NCBI RefSeq assembly: GCF_009811415.1
Contig: NZ_BLIG01000056.1
Span: forward strand, 22,462 to 86,461
Direction: 5' to 3'
Length of the DNA: 64,000 nucleotides
From: Alteromonas sp. KUL106
GTDB taxonomy: Bacteria; Pseudomonadota; Gammaproteobacteria; Enterobacterales; Alteromonadaceae
The notes beneath the pieces were generated by a model. That model was not told the origin of the DNA. It was given only the letters and a program-made list of their open reading frames with translations, and did not search any database. The stretch's first letter is position 1. Every line of letters begins with the position of its first letter. A program made the position numbers and the translations under genes. This document shows, piece after piece, positions 1-8,958 of the stretch.

Positions 1-1830
1 CGCTTCTTTTTTGTGAGGGGTAATATCTTTCCAGTTTTTGCCTTCATCACGGGTTATATGCAGCTTACCGTCATCGGCTCCCACCCAAAGCTCACCTTTG
101 TTAACTGCCGACTCAGCAATGTAGAAAACCGTGTTGTAGTATTCAGCACCAGCTTGCTCATTCGTTATTGGACCGCCATTGAGCCCTTGTTTTTCTGGCT
201 CATTTCGAGTCAAGTCCGGGCTAATTTCCTGCCAATTCACACCGCGATCGGTGGTTTTTAAGATCATTTGGGTGCCGTAGTACACGGTGTCAGGATCGTG
301 CTTTGACACTATCACTGGAGCATTCCAGTTGGTACGGTACTTTTGATCTCGCGCATTTCTGCCAAACACATATTCAGGGTAAGGCATAATGGGGCGCGTA
401 AGCCCGGTCTCGCGGTTGTATTCAGTGAGTGTCCCATTGATGGTAGTCGCGTAAATGAGGGTTGGATCGTCAGGGTTAAACGCAATGTGTGCACTTTCAC
501 CGCCGCCCACGGCGAACTGGTCTTCTATTCCCATGCCGTCTCCCCAGGTTTCAGATGGGGTTGCCATGGTTGAGTTATCTTGCTGCCCACCATAAACATA
601 ATAAGGGTTTAGGTTGTCGGTAATGACGCGATAAAACTGCGCCGTTGGCTGGTTGTAAATGCTTGACCACGATTCACCGCCGTCAAAGGTAACCGTTGCG
701 CCACCGTCATTAGCGTTGATCATATTCAAGCTATTTTCAGGATTTATCCACATATCGTGGGTATCGCCATGGGGTAATGAAACCGTTTCGAACGTTTTGC
801 CGCCATCAATAGATTTGTGCAGCTGCACATTCATAACATAAAGGGTGTTTTCGTCGTTAGGGTCAACTTTGATGTGGTTGTAGTACCACGCACGGGCCTT
901 AAGAATATTGTCGCCGTTCATTAGCGACCACGACTTACCAGCGTCATCACTGCGATAGACGCCCCCTTCTTCAGCCTCGACAATGGCGTACAGGCGCTTC
1001 GGGTTAGATGCGGAAATATCCACACCCACTTTACCAATAAGCGTAGGTAACCCTTTTTCTAGCTTATCCCAGTTTTCACCGCCATCCGTTGACTTATAAA
1101 GGCCACCGCCCTCGCCGCCTGATTTGATAAACCAAGGCGTTCTGCCGTGATGCCACATGCTGGCATAAAGAATCCTGGGGTTAGTGGGATCGATTGCTAA
1201 GTCAGCGGCGCCGGTATCGGCATTCACTTTTAACACGTGCTGCCATGTTTTACCGCCGTCTACCGTTTTGAATATACCGCGCTCTTCATTAGGCCCCCAA
1301 ATATTGCCTTGTACCGCCGCCCAGGCTATGTCGGGATTGGTTGGATGTACGCGAATTTTGGGGATTTGACCGCGTTTATCTAAACCTACCAGTTTCCATG
1401 TTTCACCGCCGTCAGTAGATTTATAAATACCTTTACCGTGGCTAGTGGTTACGCCTCGAATAGGGCCTTCACCCGTACCTACGTAAATAACATTAGGATC
1501 TGAGGGGGCAACGGCGATAGAACCAATACTGCCCACTGTGAAAGTTTTATCAGATATGGCTTTCCACGATAAACCCGCGTTTTCGGTTTTCCAAACACCG
1601 CCACCTGCGGTGCCCATAAAATAAAGGTTGGTATTGCCTTCAACCCCTGTAACCGCTACCGAACGCCCACCGCGATAGGGCCCAATAAAGCGATACTCCA
1701 TTTTATCGAAAAGTTCAGGGTTAACTGTATCTTCAAGTGCGAATGCAGAATGCGAGAAACTAGAAAGTGCGCTTACGCAAATAGCAAAAGCTGCCACCAT
1801 TTTCCGAGAAACCAGTCTCTGTGAAACCAT
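1..1830 (-). CDS. Exported BNR/sortilin-like beta-propeller repeat protein, 5' part (C-terminus off the left edge)
   Basis: An open frame of 610 codons runs without a stop to the left edge, so the C-terminus is missing. It starts at ATG 1828-1830 and opens with a signal peptide of about 31 residues ending in SAFA. The mature part carries many repeats with the S/T-x-D-x-G-x-x-W signature of BNR/sortilin propellers, for example GGVWKTENAGLSW, GIYKSTDGGETW and ITRDEGKNWKDI at the edge. Proteins of this family are usually about 1000 residues, exported to the periplasm or cell surface, and often annotated as glycosyl hydrolase-like although catalysis is rarely shown. The substrate cannot be read from the sequence. 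No neighbour is on the same transcript upstream; mntP begins its own unit about 400 bases away. Confidence 0.85.
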   Translation of the reverse strand, partial: MVSQRLVSRKMVAAFAICVSALSSFSHSAFALEDTVNPELFDKMEYRFIGPYRGGRSVAVTGVEGNTNLYFMGTAGGGVWKTENAGLSWKAISDKTFTVGSIGSIAVAPSDPNVIYVGTGEGPIRGVTTSHGKGIYKSTDGGETWKLVGLDKRGQIPKIRVHPTNPDIAWAAVQGNIWGPNEERGIFKTVDGGKTWQHVLKVNADTGAADLAIDPTNPRILYASMWHHGRTPWFIKSGGEGGGLYKSTDGGENWDKLEKGLPTLIGKVGVDISASNPKRLYAIVEAEEGGVYRSDDAGKSWSLMNGDNILKARAWYYNHIKVDPNDENTLYVMNVQLHKSIDGGKTFETVSLPHGDTHDMWINPENSLNMINANDGGATVTFDGGESWSSIYNQPTAQFYRVITDNLNPYYVYGGQQDNSTMATPSETWGDGMGIEDQFAVGGGESAHIAFNPDDPTLIYATTINGTLTEYNRETGLTRPIMPYPEYVFGRNARDQKYRTNWNAPVIVSKHDPDTVYYGTQMILKTTDRGVNWQEISPDLTRNEPEKQGLNGGPITNEQAGAEYYNTVFYIAESAVNKGELWVGADDGKLHITRDEGKNWKDITPHKKEA

Positions 1831-2227
1831 AGATAGTGCCTTGTCGTGTTTTTTATTTTTAATAATATGAGGTTCTTATACTGCTTTGTTATAGACGTTA
1901 TGGCAAAAGTTTTTGTTGGACGTGTTCTTCACTCGTTTGAAGCGCTGACGATATCGACGAAATATTCAATGTGGTTTCCTTTATGGTGGCGCAGTTAGAA
2001 AATAACCACCGTTGATGGAACGGGGCAACGGGCTGTCTCAGAACGAGAGCGCTGATTACCCCTGAACATAACGATCTCAACAACCCCATGAATTTAACAC
2101 GTCAGTAATTACGCATTAGCGATGAAATACCGCACAAAAAATGTCTACAATCACAACTTGAAAATAAGTGACTGTCCTAAATGACGCACAAACTGCTGCA
2201 AAAGTGCACAACAAAGATCAACATGCC
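1831..2227. other. Intergenic region, nothing recognised
   Basis: About 400 bases lie between the start of the BNR-protein gene and the 3' end of mntP. The part next to the BNR gene is AT-rich and presumably carries its promoter. A 63-codon frame on the minus strand at 1898-2089 has no recognisable motif and no convincing ribosome binding site. I see no strong terminator hairpin for mntP. Confidence 0.5.
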
Positions 2228-2785
2228 CTAGAGTGTGTGACTCGCGAAGATCCAAATACCAACCGAAACAAGCACAATGCCACCAAATGTCTCTGCTCGT
2301 TTACCTATCAATGTTCCCATAACACTGCCCAACATAATGCCAATCGTTACCATCGAGAAAGTGGCTATCCCAATTAACGTCGCAGCAATAGCAATATTCA
2401 CCTCAATCAGCGCGAGACTTGCCCCCACTGCCATTGCATCGATACTTGTGCCTAACGCAGTAATACACAATAAAATAAAGGATTGTTTTTGAGACGTTGA
2501 ATCTTCTTCGGCAGGTTTCAGGCTCTCGAGTACCATATGAACACCTAAACCAGAAAGAATGATTAGCGCAATCCAATGATCCCATGCTTCAACGTATGAA
2601 GACGCTGCGCGACCAATGAACCAGCCTATAAATGGGGTTGTTGCCTCTATGAGTCCGAACAAAAGGCCAATTTTAAGGGCGAAACTTAAACGAGGGCGGT
2701 TGATTTTGACACCTTTGCCTATCGCGGCGGCAAACGCATCTGTTGACATAGCAAAGGCTAGCAAGATAAGAGCGAAGATACTCAT
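2228..2785 (-). CDS. mntP: Manganese efflux pump MntP
   Basis: A 185-residue, six-helix membrane protein that exports Mn(II) from the cytoplasm. Two internally related halves each carry a membrane-embedded aspartate: AMSTDAFAAAIG near the N-terminus and GTSIDAMAVGASL near residue 120. This is the family arrangement, and the length matches E. coli MntP (about 188). The start ATG at 2783-2785 is preceded by GGAG with 10 bases spacing. A yybP-ykoY riboswitch directly upstream, the known Mn-sensing element for this gene family, supports the assignment independently. Confidence 0.95.
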   Translation of the reverse strand: MSIFALILLAFAMSTDAFAAAIGKGVKINRPRLSFALKIGLLFGLIEATTPFIGWFIGRAASSYVEAWDHWIALIILSGLGVHMVLESLKPAEEDSTSQKQSFILLCITALGTSIDAMAVGASLALIEVNIAIAATLIGIATFSMVTIGIMLGSVMGTLIGKRAETFGGIVLVSVGIWIFASHTL

Positions 2786-2794
2786 AGTTTTAGA

Positions 2795-2975
2795 ACTCCG
2801 GTCAGGCTAATTGAGTCCACGACAAATCCACACGCCTGACCTTTAAGCGTGGACTTATCGATGGTCTCGCCAACCAAGAGGTGTTTGTACCATGGTAATG
2901 TGACCAATTATGTTGATACAAACTTTTCCATTTGAAACGGAAACAGGCTACTCCCCAACCGAGAGCGTTACGGTA
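2795..2975 (-). promoter_or_regulatory. yybP-ykoY manganese riboswitch in the mntP leader
   Basis: Read on the minus strand, the leader contains the conserved GGTTGGGGAGTAGCC core (around 2946-2960) and the downstream GGCGAGACC element (2863-2871), the two hallmark segments of the yybP-ykoY aptamer. Between the aptamer and the start codon lie mutually exclusive helices. AGTCCACG (2855-2848) pairs perfectly with CGTGGACT (2821-2814). GGTCAGGC (2841-2834) pairs perfectly with GCCTGACC (2807-2800), ending directly beside the GGAG ribosome binding site. A TCCACGC segment could instead pair with GCGTGTGGA. This suggests control of translation start: Mn binding frees the GGAG. The motif is seen; the switching mechanism is inferred. 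Confidence 0.88.
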
Positions 2976-3299
2976 ATACAGTCGCCATAGACGAATCAAG
3001 TTGATTGCGACAAACTGCCCAACTTGAGATATAAATGACGGCATGTTCACGCTCTTTCGATTGCACATATTCCACCATTGGTCATTAAGAGTTGGCAACC
3101 CAGTATTTTTTAAGCGTTACGCTTTGCGCCTCTCTCCTACTCATGGATTTCCCGAATAAGCCGCTGTCTTGGCGGTTTAACGATTTCATTGTTTATTCCT
3201 TACCTGAGCCCGTACAATACAAGCACTTCGTTGTTGCAGCATGAGTATTCAAGGCTCACGCTGTGTAATTCAACAACTTATTGCTAAAAGAGACCTTTT
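2976..3299. other. Intergenic region upstream of the riboswitch and of the DUF1439 gene
   Basis: This stretch should hold the mntP promoter (leftward) and the promoter of the lipoprotein gene (rightward). No operator could be identified. A short hairpin, GCCGC-TGTCTT-GGCGGT, sits near 3161-3177. A 98-codon minus-strand frame at 2802-3098 overlaps the riboswitch and is not credible as a gene. Confidence 0.45.
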
Positions 3300-3857
3300 A
3301 TGAGAATTCTACTTTCTGTTGCCTTCGCTACCTTACTTGCAGGCTGCGCGACGCTATCTCAACTGGCGGTTTATACCGTTTCTAATGCCGAGTTAGAACA
3401 AGTACTTGATAGCCAAGTAAGTAAGCTGCAAAAGCAAACTTCACTTGCAGGTATTCCTCTGTATTTAGACGTGCAGGACATGACAGCAACTATAGGCCCA
3501 GATGGCAGAGACGTGGTGCAGTTAGGCGCAATTGCTACTGCGCGTGTTAGTGCGTTTGGTTTGAACTACCCCGCAAAAGTAAGCCTTTCGCTGGAAGGCA
3601 CGCCTTACTATGACAGCGAAAAGAAGGCCATTTTTGTGCGTTCACTGTCATTACTCGACAGCACCATTGATGCAGGCGGCTTTAAAGGTAACTTAGCACC
3701 AGTCAGCGGCGAATTCATGCAGCTCATTAATGGTTATTTAGCATCGAACCCGGTTTATCGCTTAGATCCTGCGAACAAAGCGGTAAGCATGCTTTCAACC
3801 GTACCCTTGCAGCTAACCGTAGAGCAAGGGCAGCTCGCACTTAGACCTAAGCAATAG
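3300..3857 (+). CDS. DUF1439 lipoprotein (YceB-like)
   Basis: A 185-residue protein with a lipoprotein signal peptide: LLAGC near residues 12-16 makes Cys16 the likely lipidated residue. The mature part has the layout of the DUF1439/YceB family: an amphipathic N-terminal stretch (VSNAELEQVLDSQV), then alternating beta strands suggesting a lipid-binding TULIP-like fold. The biochemical role of the family is poorly known; it is anchored in the outer or inner membrane facing the periplasm. It stands alone: upstream mntP is divergent and downstream the MBL gene is convergent, 26 bases away. Confidence 0.82.
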   Translation: MRILLSVAFATLLAGCATLSQLAVYTVSNAELEQVLDSQVSKLQKQTSLAGIPLYLDVQDMTATIGPDGRDVVQLGAIATARVSAFGLNYPAKVSLSLEGTPYYDSEKKAIFVRSLSLLDSTIDAGGFKGNLAPVSGEFMQLINGYLASNPVYRLDPANKAVSMLSTVPLQLTVEQGQLALRPKQ

Positions 3858-3883
3858 CCCAGTAGCCGCTACTTCCAAGCTGG

Positions 3884-4417
3884 TTAAAAGCTTACTATGT
3901 CGTTTAGTTGCGGAATAGAGGCATTCCCCCCTTTGTTCTTTATGGCGCTTTGCAATTCCTGTTTAGCGCCATCTTCTCCGTGAACGAGGTAAACTTTCGG
4001 TGGCTTAGTAAAATGCGATAGCCAGCCGATAAGCTGCTCTTGACTCGCATGTGCTGAAAACCCTCCTAATGTATGGATTTGTGCGCGCACAATAATATTT
4101 TCTCCAGCCATTTTCATGTGTGTCGCACCGTCGATAATCTTTCGTCCCGGCGTACCCATTGCCTGAAAGCCGACAAACACCACGTGTGACTGCTTACGCC
4201 ATAAATTTTGCTTTAAATGATGTCGAATACGACCTCCGTTGCACATGCCACTGCCAGCAATAATAATGGCACCACTTACTACTTTATTAAGCGCAATAGA
4301 CTCTTCCGTTGATGTGGTGTAGCTCAGAATGGGCAGTAAGGAATGTAAGCTTTGGTTGTGGCTATGCGCACGCTCAGCACTTTCTTCAATGGCATCGAGA
4401 TCTTCATCATTATACAT
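3884..4417 (-). pseudogene. C-terminal half of a split beta-CASP metallo-beta-lactamase (RMMBL part)
   Basis: The 177-codon frame carries the second half of an MBL/beta-CASP nuclease. It holds GSGMCNGGRIRHHLK (a conserved beta-CASP motif), GFQAMGTPGRKI and the RMMBL signature HTLGGFSAHASQEQL with the conserved histidine, then VYLVHGE. It lacks the N-terminal metal-binding motifs, which lie in the next frame at 4410-5297. The second frame is shifted +1 relative to the first; adding two bases (for example turning GATGTATAA into GATGTGTATAA) would give a continuous reading DVYNDEDLD. It starts with ATG in ATGTATAA, overlapping the stop of the first half, so translation as a separate subunit by coupling cannot be ruled out. 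Alternatives are a real inactivating frameshift or a sequencing error. Confidence 0.75.
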
Positions 4418-5297
4418 CTTGATAACGGTGATAAATTTCAGTGACCGCGATGGCCATTGGGCTATCTAGAAATACCTTCTGATGACGTAATTTTCCTTGT
4501 TGATAGAGCTCACCCAACCGAAAAATAATCTCTTGGGTACGCCCTACAGCAAATGAAGGAATGAGGATATTTCCGCCATTCTCACTGGCCTGCAAAATCA
4601 CTTGTTCAAATTCATCGAGGGTGTCTTCCATTGACCGATGATTGCGGTCGCCATAGGTCGATTCCAACAGCACAATATCAGCATCGGTCACTATGTCTGG
4701 GTCGCGGAGTAACGCCGCCTGCGAGTTGCCAAGATCGCCAGAAAAAACCAGTTTTTTAGTCTGGCCATCTTCAGCAATAAGTATTTCGACTATCGCTGAG
4801 CCGAGAATATGACCTGCATCAGCAAAGTTAATTTCCACGTCTTGCGTGATTTTACGCTTAGTGTGGTAGCGCGTCGGTATGCACTGCTTCATCACACCGT
4901 CCACTTCTTCTTGGCGATACAAAGGCTCAATGAGCGGTTTCCCCGAGCGCTGCCGCCGCTTGTTTTCCCATTCTGCGTCGCGCTCTTGTAAAGACGCCGC
5001 ATCTTTTAATAGCACTTCTATTAGGTCAACGGTGGGTCGAGTCATATAAATAGGCCCGCGATACCCTTCTCTGAGTAAAATAGGCAAACGGCCAGAATGA
5101 TCGAGGTGTGCATGCGACAAAATAACAGCATCAATTTCACTTACGTCGATAGGCAGAGGCTCGTGATTCTTCGCTTCCTCATCCCGCCGGCCCTGGTAAA
5201 GACCGCAATCTAAAAGCAAAGTACTATGCGCAGTTTTGAGCAGGTGCATCGACCCTGTCACCCCCTCCACCGCACCTAAAAAAGTGAGTGTTGCCAT
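4410..5297 (-). CDS. N-terminal half of a split beta-CASP metallo-beta-lactamase (RNA-nuclease family)
   Basis: This 295-codon frame holds the metal-binding half of an MBL-fold beta-CASP protein: LSHAHLDHSGRLP (motif HxHxDH), DAGHILGSA (third ligand His), FSGDLG (bridging Asp) and the beta-CASP start LLESTYGDRNH. It stops at TAA just after FLDSPMAIAVTEIYHRYQDV, where family members continue. The rest of the domain follows in the overlapping frame at 3884-4417, and the two together give about 470 residues, the normal length for a one-piece member. The ATG at 5295-5297 has AAGGAG upstream. It is 15 bases downstream of the Na/Pi cotransporter gene and probably cotranscribed with it. Relatives act on RNA, but the substrate here is unknown. 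Confidence 0.85.
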   Translation of the reverse strand: MATLTFLGAVEGVTGSMHLLKTAHSTLLLDCGLYQGRRDEEAKNHEPLPIDVSEIDAVILSHAHLDHSGRLPILLREGYRGPIYMTRPTVDLIEVLLKDAASLQERDAEWENKRRQRSGKPLIEPLYRQEEVDGVMKQCIPTRYHTKRKITQDVEINFADAGHILGSAIVEILIAEDGQTKKLVFSGDLGNSQAALLRDPDIVTDADIVLLESTYGDRNHRSMEDTLDEFEQVILQASENGGNILIPSFAVGRTQEIIFRLGELYQQGKLRHQKVFLDSPMAIAVTEIYHRYQDV

Positions 5298-5312
5298 ATC
5301 AGGCTCCTTTCA

Positions 5313-6971
5313 TTATGTTAGGAATGTTTGACTATCGGTTTGACTTACATTTGCTGTTGTTATGCTGTCCTCTACCTGTTGAACTCGACTGAACACTTTG
5401 ACCCACATTTGGGCTATCTGTAAAAGGTATTCCATACACTCTGTTGCATCAGTCATTTGTGCGACCGCAATGTCACCTTGTGTCGCCCCAAGTACTAATG
5501 CTGATTTGAGTTTATGATGCTCTTTTTCTAATAGGCCAAACTGCAAATTTAACGCTTCGCTATTATCAAATTGTCTCCAGCGCACCATTTTCATAAACTC
5601 GGTTGTGACTGATAAATGATTCAGTAATTGCCCTTCTAATTCTGGTCTACTGAGGTTCTCTCGTCGGCTGCTCAACATTAATATTGCTGAGGACTTTTGC
5701 GCTATCGAATAAACATAGTGCTCAACCCGCATAAGAAGCGATAATGCTTTAGTGGTTTCTTCACTGAGTGCGGCTCGCTCAACTTCTACGATAAACTGCG
5801 ACACATGCTGGCAAAGGGTTTCTACAACGTTAATTTCATTTTCGACAACATTTGTCTCGTTACTTCGCTGAGAAAGTAATTTGGGGTAGGTATTGAGAAA
5901 GCGATCCGCAATTGACAACAGTTCAAGAATGAGCGCGTTTACTGCCAAATCTGGAGTCTGCGCTATATTTTTATCTAGATACTTTGGTTTAGACGCATCT
6001 TCCTCGAACGATACAAAACGTCTCTCAAGAAAGCTCGCTAGCTTGTCGTTCATGGGAAAAATAAGTGCAACGCCCAATACATTAAATAAGGTATGAAAAA
6101 TGGCTAGCGTGATGCCAGGGTTGGCGTCTATGTCTGCAATCGCCGTTATCCAATGGATTAGCCCAAACAACAGCGGTAAAATAAGCGCGGCGACAAAAGC
6201 GGTCGCTAAGTTGAACACAACTTGCGCAGCAGCAACCCGTTTCGCGCTAGAGGTAGCGCCAATTGACGCAAATATAGCGGTAGAGGTCGTGCCTATATTT
6301 GCACCAATCACCATTGCGCCGGCGGCATAAATACCCACAATACCTGAGGTTGCCGCTGTAATAGTCAGCGCGATAGATGCACTAGATGACTGGGTTAGCA
6401 CGGTCATTACAAAACCAATCACTAGGTACATAAGAAAACCTTCAACGCCTTCAGCTTTAAACTGACTGAGATCAAAGGTACTGACTATTCCTTCAAAGGC
6501 TGTTTTTAAACTGTCTATCCCTACAAAGAAAAGACCAAAGCCGGCGATGGCGATACCAACTGACGCTAAACGGCTATTGGGTTTTAATAATTTCAGGATC
6601 ATGCCTATGCCTATCATAGGCAAAGCAACGGCCTGAATATTTAACTTAAAGCCTACCATTGCGACAAGCCAGCCTGTCATGGTGGTGCCGATATTTGCGC
6701 CGTACACTATACCCAATGCGTGGCGCATGCTCAGTAAACCGGCGTTAACAAAGCCCAATGATGCAACGGTGACTGCACTTGAAGATTGGACTAATGCGGT
6801 CATTACCGCACCTGACACCACGCCTCTAAATGGCGTTTTGCTCCATTTAGCGAGCAAAGTGCGCAGTGCATTGCCTGCCGCCAACTTAAGTCCGTCTGTC
6901 ATCATTCCGATGGCAAGTAAGAACAGACCTAATCCGCCAATTATACTACCCAGCAATACGACACTTTCCAT
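5313..6971 (-). CDS. Na/Pi cotransporter family protein with PhoU-like C-terminal domain
   Basis: A 552-residue inner-membrane protein with the two Na/Pi-cotransporter repeats, recognisable by the duplicated QSSSA motifs (ALVQSSSAVTVASLG in the first, LTQSSSASIALTITAA in the second). Multiple hydrophobic segments fill about residues 1-310. The last 220 residues are predicted helical and resemble a PhoU domain. The family imports or exports phosphate coupled to sodium (NptA/YjbB type). The start ATG is at 6969-6971. The downstream beta-CASP gene follows after 15 bases. No Pho box was recognised upstream. Confidence 0.9.
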   Translation of the reverse strand: MESVVLLGSIIGGLGLFLLAIGMMTDGLKLAAGNALRTLLAKWSKTPFRGVVSGAVMTALVQSSSAVTVASLGFVNAGLLSMRHALGIVYGANIGTTMTGWLVAMVGFKLNIQAVALPMIGIGMILKLLKPNSRLASVGIAIAGFGLFFVGIDSLKTAFEGIVSTFDLSQFKAEGVEGFLMYLVIGFVMTVLTQSSSASIALTITAATSGIVGIYAAGAMVIGANIGTTSTAIFASIGATSSAKRVAAAQVVFNLATAFVAALILPLLFGLIHWITAIADIDANPGITLAIFHTLFNVLGVALIFPMNDKLASFLERRFVSFEEDASKPKYLDKNIAQTPDLAVNALILELLSIADRFLNTYPKLLSQRSNETNVVENEINVVETLCQHVSQFIVEVERAALSEETTKALSLLMRVEHYVYSIAQKSSAILMLSSRRENLSRPELEGQLLNHLSVTTEFMKMVRWRQFDNSEALNLQFGLLEKEHHKLKSALVLGATQGDIAVAQMTDATECMEYLLQIAQMWVKVFSRVQQVEDSITTANVSQTDSQTFLT

Positions 6972-7227
6972 CTACCAGCCTCTTTACTTTATTCATCGCC
7001 GACCATTGGTCATTTCTGAGCATTTCGCCAATGAATAAAAGCTGCGGTTGGCGCTTCATGCCTTCATAAAAGTATAGATAAGAGTACAATGCACGTGAGT
7101 CTTATTGTTTGTTCTTGGTCAAACAATGAAGAAAAACAGCAACGCAATGCACAGCCGTTCAGGAACTCAACTTGATAATTGCGCATTCGGCAATTGAGTA
7201 ATAAAACACGGCGACGCAACAAAAGGT

Positions 7228-8937
7228 ATGGAAGTGACAGAACGCATTAAAACGCTAGATGAATTCGCACAGCATGTAGATTACTCATTGCTCGATACGC
7301 TCACGCCCGATCCCCAATCAACGAGCGACGGGGACGATCATGACCCGCGCCAAGTGTTCTCTGGTCACTATGTGCCGGTGACGCCGACTCCGTTATCGTC
7401 GCCCAAATATATCGCGCACAGTGAAACCTTGTTTGCCGAATTAGGCTTAGACGACAGCTTGGCTACATCAAAAGATTTCACCCAGCTTTTTTCAGGTGAT
7501 ATGTCGGGTGTACCTGCGCCAATGAAGCCCTACGGCTGGGCGACAGGATACGCGCTTTCGATTTACGGAACGGAATACACGCAGCAGTGCCCGTTTAGAA
7601 CGGGTAATGGCTACGGTGACGGCAGAGCAGTATCAATTGTAGAAGCAGTATTAAACGGCAAGCGTTGGGAAATGCAGTTAAAAGGCGCCGGTCGCACGCC
7701 TTATTGTCGCGGCGCCGATGGTCGCGCTGTTTTGCGCTCTAGCGTGCGCGAGTTTTTAGTGCAAGAACACATGCACGCCCTTGGCATACCCACTTCACGT
7801 TCGCTAAGTTTATTTATGTCTGAAGCAGACACGGTAGACAGACCCTGGTATCGGGAAGGCTCTCATTCTTATGAGCCTGAAGTAATGGTCGAAAATATTA
7901 CGGCAATCTCCACCCGCGTCGCTCCTTCCTTTTTGCGCGTAGGCCAAATTGAGCTTTTTGCAAGACGTGCTCGCTGTAATGAACACGGCGAAGCGCTAAA
8001 TGAACTAAAAGCCATTGTTAAGCACCTTATCAAGCGAGAGTACTCAAGTGAAATAGACACCACTACGCCGTTTGAAGAGCAAGTGAAAAAGCTGGCTGAG
8101 CTTTTTAGAGGTCGATTAACTTACCTTGTATCTGAGTGGGTTCGCGTGGGTTATTGTCAGGGCAATTTTAATAGCGATAACTGCGCCGCCGGAGGTTTTA
8201 CGCTGGACTATGGGCCATTCGGTTTTTGTGAATTTTTTGAAGCAGACTACCAACCCTGGACAGGGGGCGGTCGTCACTTCTCGTTTTTAAACCAGCCTAT
8301 TGCCGCGCAAAAGAACTTTGACATGTTCTGCCGTTCACTGATGCCCCTACTCGAAGACAACCGTGAACAGCTCTCGCAACTTAACGAGATCAACGACAAC
8401 TTTTCTAGCGTTATGGAGCGGGCTATGGAGAGCATGTGGGCAACAAAGCTTGGCTTAGAAAATTATGACCATGACTTGCTAATAAAATTGTTGCAGTTAA
8501 TGCTGCGCACAGGCGTCGACTACAATCTGTTTTTCCGAGAGCTCTCGTCGATACCTGAAGATATGGCGAGTTTAACGAAAAGCTTTTACTACCCGCCTAA
8601 AGCAGAGGTCATGACGGAATGGGAAACGTGGCTACAAACCTGGCGTGAGCGTATTGAAAAGGACGCTGAAGCACAAGGTAATGTAGTAGACGCTATTGCT
8701 GCTACCGCAGAAAACATGCGCAAAGCGAACCCTAAATTCACATGGCGGGAATGGCTCATCGTTCCTGCTTACAAGGCCGCAGAGAAAGGTGATTTTGCGC
8801 AAATTCACGAACTTCAGCAGATACTTACCGCGCCCTATGAGGAGCAATCTGAAGAGGTGGAAAATAAGTATTACCAGCTGCGCCCACTTGAATTTTTCAG
8901 CGCTGGTGGTGTCGCGCACTACAGCTGCTCTTCGTAG
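7228..8937 (+). CDS. selO: Protein AMPylase SelO (YdiU family)
   Basis: A 569-residue pseudokinase-fold protein that transfers AMP to Ser/Thr/Tyr of target proteins, known to act in redox stress. Visible motifs: MQLKGAGRTPYCRGADGRA around 149-167 with the nucleotide-binding Lys152, REFLVQEHMHALGIPTSRSL, the NSDN segment (315-318) and DYGPFGF (327-333), where the metal-binding Asn and Asp are kept. The usual HGVMNTDN is CQGNFNSDN here. It ends in YSCSS, the family's C-terminal cysteine motif. It is longer than E. coli SelO (about 480). The ATG at 7228 has only a weak AAAGG upstream. It stands alone, convergent with the M24 peptidase gene. Confidence 0.92.
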   Translation: MEVTERIKTLDEFAQHVDYSLLDTLTPDPQSTSDGDDHDPRQVFSGHYVPVTPTPLSSPKYIAHSETLFAELGLDDSLATSKDFTQLFSGDMSGVPAPMKPYGWATGYALSIYGTEYTQQCPFRTGNGYGDGRAVSIVEAVLNGKRWEMQLKGAGRTPYCRGADGRAVLRSSVREFLVQEHMHALGIPTSRSLSLFMSEADTVDRPWYREGSHSYEPEVMVENITAISTRVAPSFLRVGQIELFARRARCNEHGEALNELKAIVKHLIKREYSSEIDTTTPFEEQVKKLAELFRGRLTYLVSEWVRVGYCQGNFNSDNCAAGGFTLDYGPFGFCEFFEADYQPWTGGGRHFSFLNQPIAAQKNFDMFCRSLMPLLEDNREQLSQLNEINDNFSSVMERAMESMWATKLGLENYDHDLLIKLLQLMLRTGVDYNLFFRELSSIPEDMASLTKSFYYPPKAEVMTEWETWLQTWRERIEKDAEAQGNVVDAIAATAENMRKANPKFTWREWLIVPAYKAAEKGDFAQIHELQQILTAPYEEQSEEVENKYYQLRPLEFFSAGGVAHYSCSS

Positions 8938-8958
8938 CGAAGAGCAGCTTAAAACGCG

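Noticed and set aside
1898..2089. 63-codon minus-strand frame after the BNR-protein gene start
   Set aside because: No family resemblance, no ribosome binding site, no support from context.
2802..3098. 98-codon minus-strand frame upstream of mntP
   Set aside because: It overlaps the riboswitch aptamer and expression platform, has no motif, and its codon use is unlike that of its neighbours.
4405..4420. Programmed ribosomal frameshift in the split beta-CASP gene
   Set aside because: No slippery heptamer, downstream structure or internal Shine-Dalgarno-like spacing was seen at the junction; mutation, sequence error or coupled translation are simpler.
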